DNA of 64,000 nucleotides from Staphylotrichum longicolle. Lineage: Eukaryota; Ascomycota; Sordariomycetes; Sordariales; Chaetomiaceae. Under the pieces are notes generated by a model, which was not told the DNA's origin, did no database searches, and saw nothing but the letters and a program-made list of their open reading frames with translations. The position numbers were made by a program, and so were the translations under genes. The first letter of the stretch is position 1, and every line of letters begins with the position of its first letter. Below, one piece after another: positions 22,596 through 33,434 of the stretch. The DNA lies in NCBI GenBank assembly GCA_019096155.1, contig JAHCVI010000003.1:4464001-4528000 (forward strand), written 5' to 3'.

Positions 22596-24315
22596 CTACT
22601 TCCACGTCACCGAAGTGACATTGGCCCTCCACGGCTTCGGATCAGGGGCAACACAGCGTATCCTATCGTCCAGGTATGTCGTACAAGTCAAGCCCGGCGT
22701 TGTGGTCCGCACCTCTCCGCTGAACGTGATCCTGCCACCCCAGCCCCCAAACAGTCAGCAGGTTCTCAACTTCTAAATCAACCCGGGGCACGAAAGGTCG
22801 GTCAGACTTACGGGCTCTTCGCATCCAAATCCGCACACTGCCACTGCACCCTCAACCCGAGAAACCGACTCGCCATCTCATACCGGAACTCGCACCCCGT
22901 CGGCGCCAGCACCGGATCGCCCACCGACTCAATCACGCACTTATTCCACGGCAGCTCGCCCGCGGACGTCCCGTTCGTCGGCGCCGCATACCGCACGCCA
23001 TTGGCCACGATCTCGGCCACGTAGCCCGTCGCCTGCGCGCCCGTCTGCAGCTCCATGCCGAACCGGGCCGTGACCGTCTCGCTGCCGTTGCGCGTCGTGT
23101 TGGTCTCGAAGTTGTTGAACCACCAGGCGGGCGAGAGCACCGAGGCGATGGTGCAGCTCTCGGCGGTGGGCAGCGGGTCGTTGAGCGAGTAGGGCTGCAG
23201 CAGCGCGCGCGAGGTGATGTTGCCCGCGAAGGTGCCGTTGCTGCCGCCCGTGCAGAAGGTGTGGGAGGATTCGGGGAAGTCGGTGCATTCGAGTGGGGGG
23301 GGGGTGCTGCCCGAAGCGGTGATGGCGATACTACAGGGGTTTGTTAGCGGCGAGCGAGAGGGCTCAGAGGGGGTGGCTTACGGCTGTGCTGGGTCAAGGT
23401 CGTCGCAGAACCAGGTCTGGTTGACTCCGAGGGCAAAGGTCTTGGGATCGAACTGGAGGTTGGTGCCGATTTGATACTTGTCCGGGCGGCGGAAGGCTGT
23501 CTGGCCCTGGCAGGACAGCGGCTGGTGTCCAGAGACGTCCGAGAAACTGCCGCCGCAGGAGGCCGTGTACCCCAAGTGGTCGTTTCTGATGATCACGAAG
23601 GCGTTGCCAGATTGGACATTCCCCGAGACATTCCTGAGGTTGATTTGGCTGGCAACCACCTCCCATGCCGGGGTTCTCGACTGGGCCGTGCAGCCTTTGG
23701 TGTCGTGCCCAACTGGTCCACTGACATAACCTGGCGTGATCTTGACAGGGGCGGATAGCGCAGCTTTGACGAGAAGGGGTTTCGTGGACTGGCATGCCGT
23801 CGTGGCTGTACTTTGATCGGTAGTGCACCTCAGGGGCACTGAACTATTTCCAATGGCCGAAAATGACAGCCTGGAAGGTCCAAACATTAGCGGACAAGAT
23901 GGATGTGACGGAATATGGGCACATACGGTTTATTCGGCGTGACATCACTGCAGGACCATGTCTCGTTGAACAGGAACCAGGCTGTCGAGTTGTCTACCTG
24001 GAAATATGCCACAAACGGCTGGTCCGAGGTCGTTCGGTTTCTGGCAGAGCAGGGCTGCCACCCCGATGTCGTCGTTGCACTGCTCGCGGAGCATCTCAGC
24101 TCTGTCGTCACATTGGTGCCCCTGTTCAGAACGTGGAAGTCGACCACCGTCAAGTTCCCGGATGTCTGGGACTGGAAGTCACGAACAAGCCAGCTCGGGG
24201 TGGTGAAGGAGCTGGAAGTGCATCCTGAGGTCAGTTGTGCCAGAGCAACGGCATTGTTAACTGCTGGAGCAAGCACAGCAGTGAGAAGGACTGCAGCCGA
24301 CAGGAAGCGAGCCAT
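22596..24315 (-). CDS. Secreted modular protein with exon-delimited repeated junction motif
   Basis: Four exons (24315-23927, 23870-23382, 23330-22812, 22731-22596) join to 510 residues. Signal peptide 'MARFLSAAVLLTAVLAPAV'. All three introns split the codon of a proline in phase 2, and each lies inside the same motif: 'NETWSCSDVTPNKP|LSFSAI', 'NQTWFCDDLDPAQP|IAITAS', 'RVQWQCADLDAKSP|ITFSGE', each soon followed by a Leu-x-Cys-Thr. Internal exons are symmetric (489 and 519 nt, both multiples of three). Each module is Cys-rich, N-glycosylated and probably beta-sheet; the last is cut short at about 45 residues. No enzyme motif seen; extracellular, function unknown. The final exon is inferred from splice signals and from matching the motif; without it the protein ends at TAA 22810-22808. 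Confidence 0.8.
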
Positions 24316-25479
24316 GGCTTATCCGCGAGTTCTGCTTGTCGTTGTCATGAGAACAAGCACAGGAGGATGGCACCGTCTTGCCTCGGACAGGCATTTTGAC
24401 CTCCTCTCAAGCTTGCCCATTTGCTATGGTTGCTAACCCCGCAGTTCTAGGGATGAACAGCCAAGGTTATTTCGGTGATAATTATGAGCCCTTTCCGGCT
24501 GTAATACCAGCGCATGCATGTACCTGGCAGAAGAGCCGGCAGTTAGCCTGATCGTCCCGTGTTGGAGTCCAGAACTGCCATGTCGACCAGGAAATTGGAT
24601 TGATGGCATGGGGGATGTCCGGCTCGAGCGGCCGTCGGATCATCAGCTGGTCCTGTTCGAGAATATTCTCCCAGTTGCAATTTTCCGGGGTGGCATGCAA
24701 AGGAACCACGGCCTGGGTTCCTTCATTTGATCAAATACATGTCAGAAGCAAATGATATTGCCCGCGTCTCTTGGTACATGATTATCTGATGACAAAGAAC
24801 CTCCTCCCTCCCAGAACGCTAACTCCCCAGAGCACAATTCGTCCCTTGCTGTCCCTTGTGCACACAATTTCCAGCCATTGTGAGAGCTTCCAAGTCCGAT
24901 TCCTGCCACTTTCTCCCAAATCTCAACCATAAACACCTCGAGAAAGAATCTATCAAGATATCATTCCCAACTCATTCCAACCAATCCCAGAATCCATGAC
25001 AGAACTTCAAACAAGCCAAAGACCAACAGAACTCCTACAAAATCCAACAAAATTACAGTCCACCAGTCCATCACCAACAGAACTCCAAGCAACAAGTGAC
25101 AAAAACTCCAGAAAGCAACCGAGAAAACAATCCACCCCAAGACAATCCAACCCAGAGCAATCCCCCAAGTCACCCACCCCAAGACACCCATCCCAAAACA
25201 GTCCACCCCAAGACATCCACCCCAAGACGATCCACCCCAAGACAATCCACCCCAAGACAATCCACCCCAAGACAATCCACCCCAAAAGCATCAGCCCCGA
25301 ATGATCCAAACCCACCCAGCTCCCTTGTCGGTCCGAAGAGCATCGAACTTGGAGACCCGGGCCGCCGACACTGGGAAATCGCGGAAGGTCGCCGTCATGG
25401 CGACAAAAACAGGCATGCTGGTGATGGAAGATCGCCCTGTTATGTGACAAGCCACAAGCTGGATGGACTGAGTCGGACC
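24316..25479. other. Intergenic, A/C-rich low-complexity region
   Basis: About 1.2 kb. The first part should be the promoter of the modular secreted protein. From about 24960 the plus strand becomes strongly A/C-rich with a 15-bp tandem repeat. No gene supported. Confidence 0.55.
25130..25290. repeat. 15-bp tandem repeat
   Basis: Degenerate copies of caccccaagacaatc, most regular from about 25200 to 25285. Part of an A/C-rich tract on the plus strand. It could be read as repeats on either strand but shows no credible protein. Confidence 0.9.
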
Positions 25480-25489
25480 CCGGTTAGGG

Positions 25490-26560
25490 GGTACCCACGC
25501 CCGAAGCTGACCTTCGTTTGGGACCAGCCCAAGCCAAGTGATTAAGCGCCTTTTGCGCAGCCGCTCGATGCACAAACTGGACGAAGCCGGTAACTCGCAA
25601 CACCATGACCCAAGACTCCTTTCTGCCTGATACAGGCCAGCCGAGGCCAGCTCAGCCGGCTCACCGAGGGAGACAAGGGAACCGATCTCAGAACGCGGAC
25701 GGCCCCTTCCCCTGTAGTGGGGTGGAGGAGGAGCCCCGGTTATGGGGTACCCACTCCTGAGCCGACCTTGTTCTGCGACCGGCCCCAAGCCAGGTGATTG
25801 AGCGCCTTTTGGGCAGCCCGCTCAATGTGAACGAACTGGACTCAGCCGGTATCTCGCAACACCATGACCCAAGGTTCTTTTTGCCTGATTCAGGCCAGCC
25901 GAGACCCAATAGCCTTGCATTTGGTTGATCGCCGTCGCCGAAAGCCGCCGGGGGAGGTTGTGGTGTTGTTGGGGTCGGTGAACTGACTGATCTTCTTTTT
26001 CGAAAACACTCGCCCGGCATCTCGACCAGCACGCGCCAAGCTGATCCGATTCATCGCTGAAGCGGACAAAGCCATAACCGCGGGACTGGCCAAACCCAGA
26101 TTTGCCTGAACCAGGCCAGCCGAGGCCAGCCGAGGCCACCCTTGCATCTGGTTGATGGCCGTCGCCGAAGCCCTTCGGGGCCAAATTATCGTGTTTCTGT
26201 TTTCCGAGACCCGGCCGCCGCGGATCCACAGTAGACACCCTGTATCTCCGCAAGGGCCCGCTGCTGGTCCGACTCCTCACTGAACCAGACGGCCCCGTAG
26301 CCGCGCGACTGGCCGGTCATGGCGACCGTCATGATCTTGGCGGACTTGCACGAGGGGAGTCGCGACTGGAAGAGCGAGACCAAAACGAACTCATTGACCT
26401 CGGGGCCGAGGGCACCCTAGAAGCTTGTTAGTCAGGACGCACAGCGTTCATTGCAAAGCGGGCCGGACATACCGGCGGTCAACGAGGCCTCCAGCATCCC
26501 ACCAGTTGAGCTTGAAGACGCGGGTCCCCCAGTGGAACAGCAGTTCCATCTGGAAATAAC
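25490..26560 (-). pseudogene. Scrambled pseudogene of a three-RRM RNA-binding protein (Nam8/Csx1 type)
   Basis: Minus strand, high to low coordinates. The end of RRM1 is at about 26540-26473 ('RVFKLNW', 'GGLVDRR'). A good intron follows (26472-26417, with CTGACTAAC branch), then RRM2 ('EVNEFVLVSLFQSRLPSCKS', RNP1-like 'SRGYGAVWFSEESDQQRAL', 'IQGVYCG'). The order then breaks down: 'AINQMQGW' (near 26150), a second RRM2 piece 'GQSRGYGFVRFSDESDQ' (near 26070), 'ISQFTDPNNTT' (near 26000, normally before RRM3), 'AINQMQGY' again (near 25920), then two copies of the RRM3 end 'FVQFVH...KALNHLAW' (about 25840 and 25600), in mixed frames with stops. RNP1 of the first RRM2 has lost its aromatic (GYGAV instead of GYGFV). 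No single protein can be made. Confidence 0.78.
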
Positions 26561-26871
26561 GTGTGTGAAAGATTCACCTCTCGACAAGTTCATGCGTCCT
26601 CGAGATGGCTCTGTTCAACACACGCCCGGCGCCGCGCCAGATTAACATTGCTGGAAGTCGGGCCGCGACATCGAGCAACGCCAATGAGGCAGCGCCGAAA
26701 CGCCGCCCCTCTGTGATTGCAAGATGTCAGTCAGCGCGCAATAAACAACAAGAAGAGGGTGGGCAGGAAGGGACATACCTGGCACTGCTCGATGCCGACT
26801 TGCCGTTTCTCCGAACTTAAGATCTTGTTGTTCTCAGCCCCTTGAAAGCCACATTGTCAGCATACAATTCA

Positions 26872-27030
26872 ACATGCCACTTCTCAACTTTGCGAAACGA
26901 CGAAAATAAAAAAGCAAAGATAAGAAAACGCCAGAGATACACTTGTTCTCTCTGCCTGCTAAATGGGAGCCAGACAAGGTCGAGCGGACCTTGACTGAGG
27001 CCACTCTCACTCCCCCTCTCCCCTCTTCAT
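26872..27030 (-). repeat. Intron-like duplicated segment, copy 1
   Basis: About 160 bp, resembling 27388-27545 in the same orientation (roughly 70% by eye). On the minus strand it begins gtgagagtgg, has a long T-rich middle, and is followed by a TGCTGAC branch-like site, so it looks like an intron. No coding frame is continuous through it. Confidence 0.7.
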
Positions 27031-27387
27031 GGTTGCCCAAGTGACAGGCTGTTGGGTTGCCGAATTCACGGGACTCTGGCAAGCGCCTGGCAAGCGCAGC
27101 TCCCACAACTGAGGCAGTTGGCTAGCGCTCTCCGGGTAAGATGGAGGCCATCGTAGATGAATGCGATGGAAAGATGCCTGGTTGACTTGAGCGGTAAAGG
27201 CCGCTGGAGAGAAAGGTAGGCAGGTGATGGAGGGTGAAATTAGGGCGCACAAGTGATGAGAGAGTATTGGAAATGTGTAAACAAGAGAGAAAAGCAAAAC
27301 AGAGATGAACTTACTCGGCAGCCACAACGCCGCGAGGATCGCGTTGAGAAATCGCTGTCGCTTGGCTTGCTGGTCAGCACTCACTGA

Positions 27388-27545
27388 AAATGCCACTTTC
27401 AACTTCGCAAAACGGCAAAAGAAAAACAAGCAAGGATAAGAGAAAGCCGCACATGTACTTTTCGGGGCTGTCTTACTGCTTCCCTGGGGAGCCAGGCAAG
27501 ATCGAGTGGGGTCTGGCTGAGCTCACTCTCACTGCCTCCTCCTCC
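27388..27545 (-). repeat. Intron-like duplicated segment, copy 2
   Basis: Partner of 26872-27030, starting gtgagagtga on the minus strand and likewise followed by TGCTGAC then an AG. A plausible small exon follows (27384-27315, 'QAKRQRFLNAILAALWLP') with a GTAAGT donor. Confidence 0.7.
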
Positions 27546-27969
27546 CTTCTCCCTCCCCTTCAACCACCCCCCGCCCCTCTCGTCCACCTCAAAAAGTTGT
27601 TTTAACCCAGTCAATGGCGTTTTGGGTTTATGCTTGGGGGATCCCAGCGAGGGCCGCCCCGACGACTAATCGGGTCAGTGTCTCGTTCTCTCAAAGATGG
27701 AGCCAGGATGTCGAAGCGATGAATGGAGTCGGGACAAGGGCTGAGAAGACAGGCAATGGGAAAACCCGCGTATTAAGGGCAGGCCTGATAAAAAGAGGAA
27801 AAGACGCGAAGTGAAGTAGGCTGGGAAAAGGGCAGGTGTGGTGAAAAGATGGCAATGTGTGACCGAGGAATCTGAAAAAACGGGCAAGCGATGGAAGAAT
27901 GGCGAGGAACGTGAGGCAGGAAATTCAGGCAAACTGGAGGAAAAAGAAGAGACACGGAAAAGAACTTAC

Positions 27970-28251
27970 CCCGCCACTCCATCTCGGAGACGATGGTAGA
28001 ATACCATCGCTCTTGGATGGTGCCGTGGTCGGCAAAGAAGGCTTTCGTGGTGGCTTCCCTGTAAAGGTCGCCCCAACGGATACCTGACGCCACCAAATGG
28101 TCGACCAGGCGCTGGGCCTGGACGTCCATCGGGACGAAAGATACGGAGTCTGCAGTAGCCCAAGTCAGCGATGTTGGCGGTGATGGCCTGTGACGGGTGC
28201 GAGCCAGCCGGAGAAAACTCACAGCGCGAGAAATCGAGATGGTCTTGGGAG
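27970..28251 (-). CDS. Unidentified spliced gene fragment
   Basis: Two exons fit well: 28251-28223 and 28149-27970, joined over an intron with GTGAGT donor, CTGAC branch and CAG acceptor. Together they read 'SQDHLDFSRYSVSFVPMD' followed by 'VQAQRLVDHLVASGIRWGDL' and 'HGTIQERWYSTIVSEMEW', then a GTAAGT donor at 27969. The amphipathic helical pattern and intact splice sites suggest a real gene. I could not find its start or end; small exons among the duplicated intron-like segments (27.3 and 26.9 kb) may continue it. Family not recognised. Confidence 0.45.
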
Positions 28252-28338
28252 CTGGGACAGTATGAGGGTCAGCAATCGTGAGCTAAGACTTTCAAGAGGC
28301 AAGCAGCAAAGAAGCTGGCAGCCAGGATGGGAGCGACC

Positions 28339-28435
28339 AAGAGGCAAGCAGCCAAGAGGCAAGCAGCCAAGAGGCAAGCAGCCAAGAGCAGCGCAGCCAA
28401 GAGGCAAGCAGCCAAGAGGGGAGCAGCCAGGAGGG
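28339..28435. repeat. 15-bp tandem repeat
   Basis: About six copies of aagaggcaagcagcc with minor variants. No spacers, so it is a minisatellite and not a CRISPR array. Confidence 0.93.
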
Positions 28436-30536
28436 GAACACGAACCTCATCTTTTCTTGTTGGTGAAGACGGCAATCTCGATTTTGGTTGTGAAGTTTGG
28501 TGGATGGGAAAGGAAATTGAGAACCTTTGAGATTTATTTATACCTGTGGGCAGCAGGAAAATCAGCACCGACATTTTTGGAATCGCCAGGCGTAAATTCA
28601 CCGCGGTGAGGGCTGATGGGCGCTGGGTGGCCGCGCTGGGGGGGATTTCTCCAGGCCAGGTGGGACTCTACCACATACGTCCAACTTGGGATGCAAAGAG
28701 AGGGCCGATAAAGGCGCTTCTTTGCCCCAGATCGCACCGAAACGAGCCTGACAGATATTCATGGGACCAGACCTTCTTAAATACGCATGTAAGTGACCCT
28801 GTCTTCTTGTTTGTATTGTTGTCGTCCATCGCGGTTTGGCTCTGGTGACGCAGCCAGCGCCGGAGCAGCAAACATGGGCCAAACCGATCTCGGTGGAAAG
28901 TCACCGCGCTGACATTCTGCTCTTCCATCAATCAGACAATCCCTCAAGCTGCTGCGTTCATTTCTTGGGCCCAAAGGCAACGGCTTTTGGTCTCAAACAC
29001 AAAGCTTGACCCAGTCCGCAAGTCGCGACCTGAGAAAATCGCTTCCCGTTCCTGGGCACAAGCACACTTCCAGTGACAAAAGTTTGCTACAAAAGATGGC
29101 TTCCCTTTGAACAAACTGAGACCAAGCATTTCAAACCTCCAAGGAGCTGTTGGTGAGTGTTGAAGAGTGCCCAAACACACAAAGTCACGCTCTGAGCAGT
29201 CGCGGCACTTGTGCCGTCCAAATCCATCCTGCCAGAAACATCGACAGAACACACATCAACTTTCAGTCACCACTGAAGCCTTCCAGCTAACTTGTACCGT
29301 TAACATCAGCAGCCATCGAGCATTTAGCTCCTCTAAGGCCTGTCGTCGCTCTCAGCCACGGCCCGAAGGACAGGGAAAAGCCGAAGCAGCACCGCCGAGT
29401 CTCCGTTGCCAGATCCAACCAGGATTGTCAAGCGCAAAATGAGAAGGTAGGCCTGAACTCCTCCCAAGCTACGAATGCTGTTGCAAACCAGTTTGTTGAC
29501 GGCATTCAGGGGCTGCAGTCGTCTCGTCGGCGGGGCGATCTGACGCCGAGACATCCGGTCCCTGCAGGATCCGCGCGCCAAGTCAGCATACCCAGTCATC
29601 TCGGGTTACACAGATGGTACACAGCCAAGAGGAGGACTACAGAAAGCACTGGCCGTCATTTGTCAAGCTACAATCGCGGCAAAAGCCGCGGGAGTGAGAT
29701 GTTGACCGCAAACACCCTGAGCGTGGGTTGTAAACCTCCATTCGCAAGGACAACTCAATTGGAACTCCCTCATACGAGGCAAAAGAACAGAGTTAAGGCA
29801 CAAGCAAGATGAGGATTCAATATGCAAACCTATACGTGATACTGAATGGCAAGAGGGGTCATCAAGACAGGAAGAGGCATGCAGAAAGAGGAGGAAGAGC
29901 CGGGCAGACGCAGATACCAGTACGGGAAATGAAGAGGGCATAACGACCAGAGGAGCACAGTTGAGATGCATGATGGAATAATGAGATGGAGAATGACATG
30001 AGCGTGAGACCGGGTAACAAGAGGAGAGTAGAACACAAGGATGGTGCGACAATGGGGTGAACACCACGAGACAAGCAATGCAATATGGTGGGAATCTCAA
30101 CAAGAGAAAAATACAACAAGAGATGGGATCCTACAGGAAGAAGAATACAACAAGAGCTGGAATACAACAAGAGCTGGAATACAACAAGAGCTGGAATACA
30201 ACAAGAGCTGGAATACAACAAGAGGCGGAATACAAATGCTGGCATAATCATACCGGAGGAGTAGATACCGATTGAATGGAAGGCACAGGCAAAAGAATAC
30301 AACAAGAGAAGAACGGCAAGAAGAGGGCCATATCTGCAACGATTCTTTGATTGGGAAGGGCCCGTTGTGTCCGCCAGGAGAGAATTCAAGCTGAACACGT
30401 CCACAGCCTTACTCCAGGGGTATTCATTCCGACTGGACAGCAAAGCATCAACCGAGTTACCAAGTTCTGCCTCTCCATTCCAAGTGCACATCCAAGCTAG
30501 GTAATCAGCGTTAACAGCCAGCAGCACGATCCCCCC
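28436..30536. other. Gene-poor stretch
   Basis: About 2.1 kb without a supportable gene on either strand; frames of 70-220 codons are low-complexity or antisense of each other. It contains the 17-bp repeat at 30143-30240. Confidence 0.5.
30143..30240. repeat. 17-bp tandem repeat
   Basis: Five near-perfect copies of gaatacaacaagagctg, the last with a gcgg variant, preceded by related degraded copies. Confidence 0.95.
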
Positions 30537-31130
30537 TCAAACCTCCACCCCCAACCTCCCCAACGACCGCCTCAGATTCCTCCTCGCCGCCTCCTCAAAC
30601 AACCCCCCAAACAGCTCCGAATGAAACAACCTCTCCCTCTCCAAAAACCGCCTCAACACCGCGGCCCTCCCCGTCCGCCACGCCTCGTCTCCATAAAATG
30701 ATACTCCCGCCTCACCGCCCTCATACGCGTCAAACTCGCCCTCCGCGGCGCCGAGGATACTCAAATCCATATCCAAAAACAACGCCGCGTCCCCGGCCTC
30801 GCCCCTTCCAGGTCTTCAGGGGGACGTGCGTCGCGGTGGCCTCAATCACCCTGCGGATCCACTCCAGCCGGGCGGGGGCTACTGTCCCGGACAGGCGGGC
30901 GACGGCCAGCTCGGCGCTCTGGACTTCGTTCAGGGGGGTGCGGCGCGGGCGTCGTAGACGGCGTCGTGGAACCAGATGGCTGCTTCGACGGCGTCGGGTC
31001 GGCAAAGTGGTGGGCGTGGGCGCGCAGGAGCTGGAGGAGGGCGGTGATGTGCGCGAGGGAGTGGTAGTGCCGGGTCGGGAGGAGTAGAGGGCGGTGAGCT
31101 CGGCGAGGGTGGCGGGGTTGAGGAGGGTCA
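30537..31130 (-). pseudogene. HD-superfamily metal-dependent phosphohydrolase-like gene, multiply frameshifted
   Basis: Start ATG 31130 ('MTLLNPATLAELTALYSSR'), stop 30537. Reading across frames gives 'RHYHSLAHITALLQLL', 'AAIWFHDAVYDARA', 'LNEVQSAELAVARL', 'VIEATATHVP', 'DAALFLDMDLSILGAAE' and 'FYGDEAWRTGRAAVLRRFLE'. This matches the conserved hypothetical HD family (COG4339-like), with the His / HD metal ligands in 'YHSLAHI' and 'WFHDAVYD'. Four frame changes are needed, near 31070, 31000, 30945 and 30810, each explained by one missing base in a C or G run. Either an assembly artefact or a pseudogene. If intact it would be a cytosolic predicted nucleotide phosphohydrolase of unknown substrate. 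Confidence 0.7.
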
Positions 31131-31333
31131 TGATTGCTGGAGGGGGTGGTGTTTGATGGTGATGAAGGTGATGAAGGTGATGGGGGAGATGTTTGGGGGA
31201 TGACACGGGGAAGACTTGTGGATGAAAGGGAAGTTCAGCTCTGCTTGGCATCATGGCGAAGCAGCGAGCCATCACGTGCAGTACTGAGGCTGTGGTTTGA
31301 CGCTGTTCTGTTCATCCAAGACTAACAACACTC

Positions 31334-33434
31334 TCACGCAGGCTCAACACCATTCCCTTCGGACCGCCCGCCGCTCTCCCTCGTCATCTCCCACCCCCGT
31401 CCCCTATACCTCTTGGGCCAGATCCCGCACCGCCCCGGCGCCAAAATGCCGTTCGGATCCAGCGCATCCTTGAGCCGCTCATTAAACTTCATCAGCGCCC
31501 CGTCATTCCACTTATACGTCCCGGCCACCTGGTCCATGAGCACCAGATGCGTCCGATACTCCCCGTACCCCTCCCGGGCCGCATCGTCCACCAGATCCCG
31601 CAGACACCCCAGCGCGGCCTCCTTGCCGCCCTTCTCGGCGCGGTCAAACACAATCTCCACAATGAGATGCATCTCCCTCAATCCAACGCAAAACGCCGGG
31701 AAGAAGTCGATGCCGTACTGCTCGTGCCGCGCCTTGCCCAGCTCAAACAGCCGCATCGCGTCCTTGCCCCGGATCGGGCTGACGGGGCTGAAGGCGATGT
31801 GCGCCCCGTTGGGCGCCCAGTTGACCCACTTGAGCTCGTGGATGTCGGGCACGCCGCTGGCCACGCGGTCGCGCGACCAAAAGTACTCGTCGTCGGGGAG
31901 CGTGGCCGGGTCGATCTTGCGGGCGCCCGGGATGCGCTTGAACTCGGCGTCGATGAGGGCGAGCTTGTGGGACCGGATGTGGGCTGGCCCATAGGCCATG
32001 CCGTAGTAGGCCCACGTGTGGTCGCCGATGGGGGTGGCGGCCGCGGCGGCGTGGATGGCTTCGTAGGGGACCGGGCCGGAACCGGAGTAGATGCTGGTGC
32101 GCGGGAGGCCGCGGGCGGCAATGGTCTGGGTGACGTGCCGGACTTGGGCGACGTTCTCGAGGATGTTGGAAATGCGGAGGGGCCGGATGATTTCCATCTG
32201 AGGGTGTCAGCCGTCAAAACAGAGTTTATCTGGGAGGAAATGGGTAAGGTACATACCAACGGGCCGAGGTCTTCCTCTTTGGGGAATGTGTACATCTGGG
32301 AAAAGGTCAGTCATGGTTCATGTCCACACGGAAAGTGATGAGTGTCACTTACAAACCCCTCGTGCCCGCCCGGATTCGGCATCAGCGTCATGCCCATCTT
32401 GGTGACGATCCCAAAGTTGGACTGCGAAAAGATGCCACTAAAAGGATCCATCAAGTGTCAGCCATCCTCTCCACGCCGTTTTCACACAGCCGAGACCACT
32501 CACTCCGAGTACGGCCCAAACCCATACGGAAACGCCTGCCACGTGTTATTCCCCGGCAGCGCCCCCATGCCCGTGCGGATGACCTCGCCCGTGGGCAGCA
32601 CCACCTCCAGGCCGGAATGGCACGCCCAGTGGTCGCCGTAGGGCGTGTACCCCACGCCGCGGTCGACCGTGTTGCCAATGACGCTCCGCCGCCCAGGTCG
32701 GCGTGTCCACATGTGCTCGTCCAACCCCCGCTCCTTGAGCGCCTCGTACAGCGCGTAAAAGGACACGCCGGCTCCACCAGCAGGTGTAGTCCTCGGCGTT
32801 GATGTCGAGGATCTTGTTTCATGCGCCGGCCCAGGTCGACGGTCACGGAGCCGCGCACGCGCGGGGCTGCGCCGCCGTAGCCCACTGTTGGGGTGTGTTA
32901 GTGTTCATTGAAGCAGTTTGAGTGGGGGATGGGGTGGTGCGTACGGTTGCGCCCCATCGAGATGGGAAAGATGGGCACGTGGTGCTTGTTGGCCCAGGCG
33001 ACCACCTGCTGGACCTCCTCGGTGCTGCCCGGGTAGACGATGGCCGAGGCGACGAACTCTTCCTCGTCGAGGATGGTCATCATGTCGTGCGTGTTGGGGT
33101 GCTCCATGTACCTGTTTTTCTGTGTCAGTGCCTTCTTTAAGAAAAGGTGATTGGTGTGGCTTTATTACCATCCGTCTCGGAGCGGCTTGTCGTTGTTCTC
33201 GACGTGTTCTGACCCCAGCTGCTCGCCCAGCTCCCCCAACGCCTTGAGGAAGTCATCCCTCTCGATGCCTTGGGGCACTACGGGCAGTCTCTGTCGCTCA
33301 ATCTGGGGCTTGTTCCTGCCATCAAAAATCTCACGCTTTGTTGCTTCGGCCTTGCTGAGCAGGTACGGTGGGATGCCCGAGTGGGTGCCCGGGAGGGTGG
33401 GCACGCTCGAGTTGGCTTCTTCGGCGAACGACAT
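31334..33434 (-). CDS. Vanillyl-alcohol-oxidase-type flavoprotein (frame breaks in exon 3)
   Basis: Six exons: 33434-33169, 33111-32945, 32884-32504, 32437-32353, 32295-32257, 32197-31334. Recognisable blocks in order: 'RDGWYMEHPNTHDMMTILDE', 'ANKHHVPIFPISMGRN', 'GYGGAAPRVRGSVTVDLG', 'SVIGNTVDRGVGYTPYGDHW', 'FSQSNFGIVTKMGMTLMPN', 'EIIRPLRISNILENVAQVRH', 'LKWVNWAPNGAHIAFSP', 'GLREMHLIVEIVF', 'YGEYRTHLVLMDQ' and 'LDPNGILAPGRCGIWPKRY'. This is the VAO/4-cresol-oxidase family, covalent-FAD enzymes that oxidise para-substituted phenols with O2; the 'YRTHLVLMDQ' and Tyr-rich blocks are active-site landmarks. No signal peptide, fitting an intracellular or peroxisomal enzyme. Exon 3 contains about six 1-base indels between 32840 and 32680, including the region of the catalytic Asp before the 'LGGGS' loop. 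Confidence 0.85.

Noticed and set aside
28339..28435. Possible CRISPR array
   Set aside because: Units are contiguous with no spacers, and the genome is fungal. It is a minisatellite, as are those at 12613, 25130 and 30143.
11071..33434. Secondary-metabolite gene cluster (flavoenzymes, reductases, carrier)
   Set aside because: No polyketide synthase, peptide synthetase, terpene cyclase or pathway regulator is present, and the flavoenzymes are 16 kb apart with unrelated genes between.
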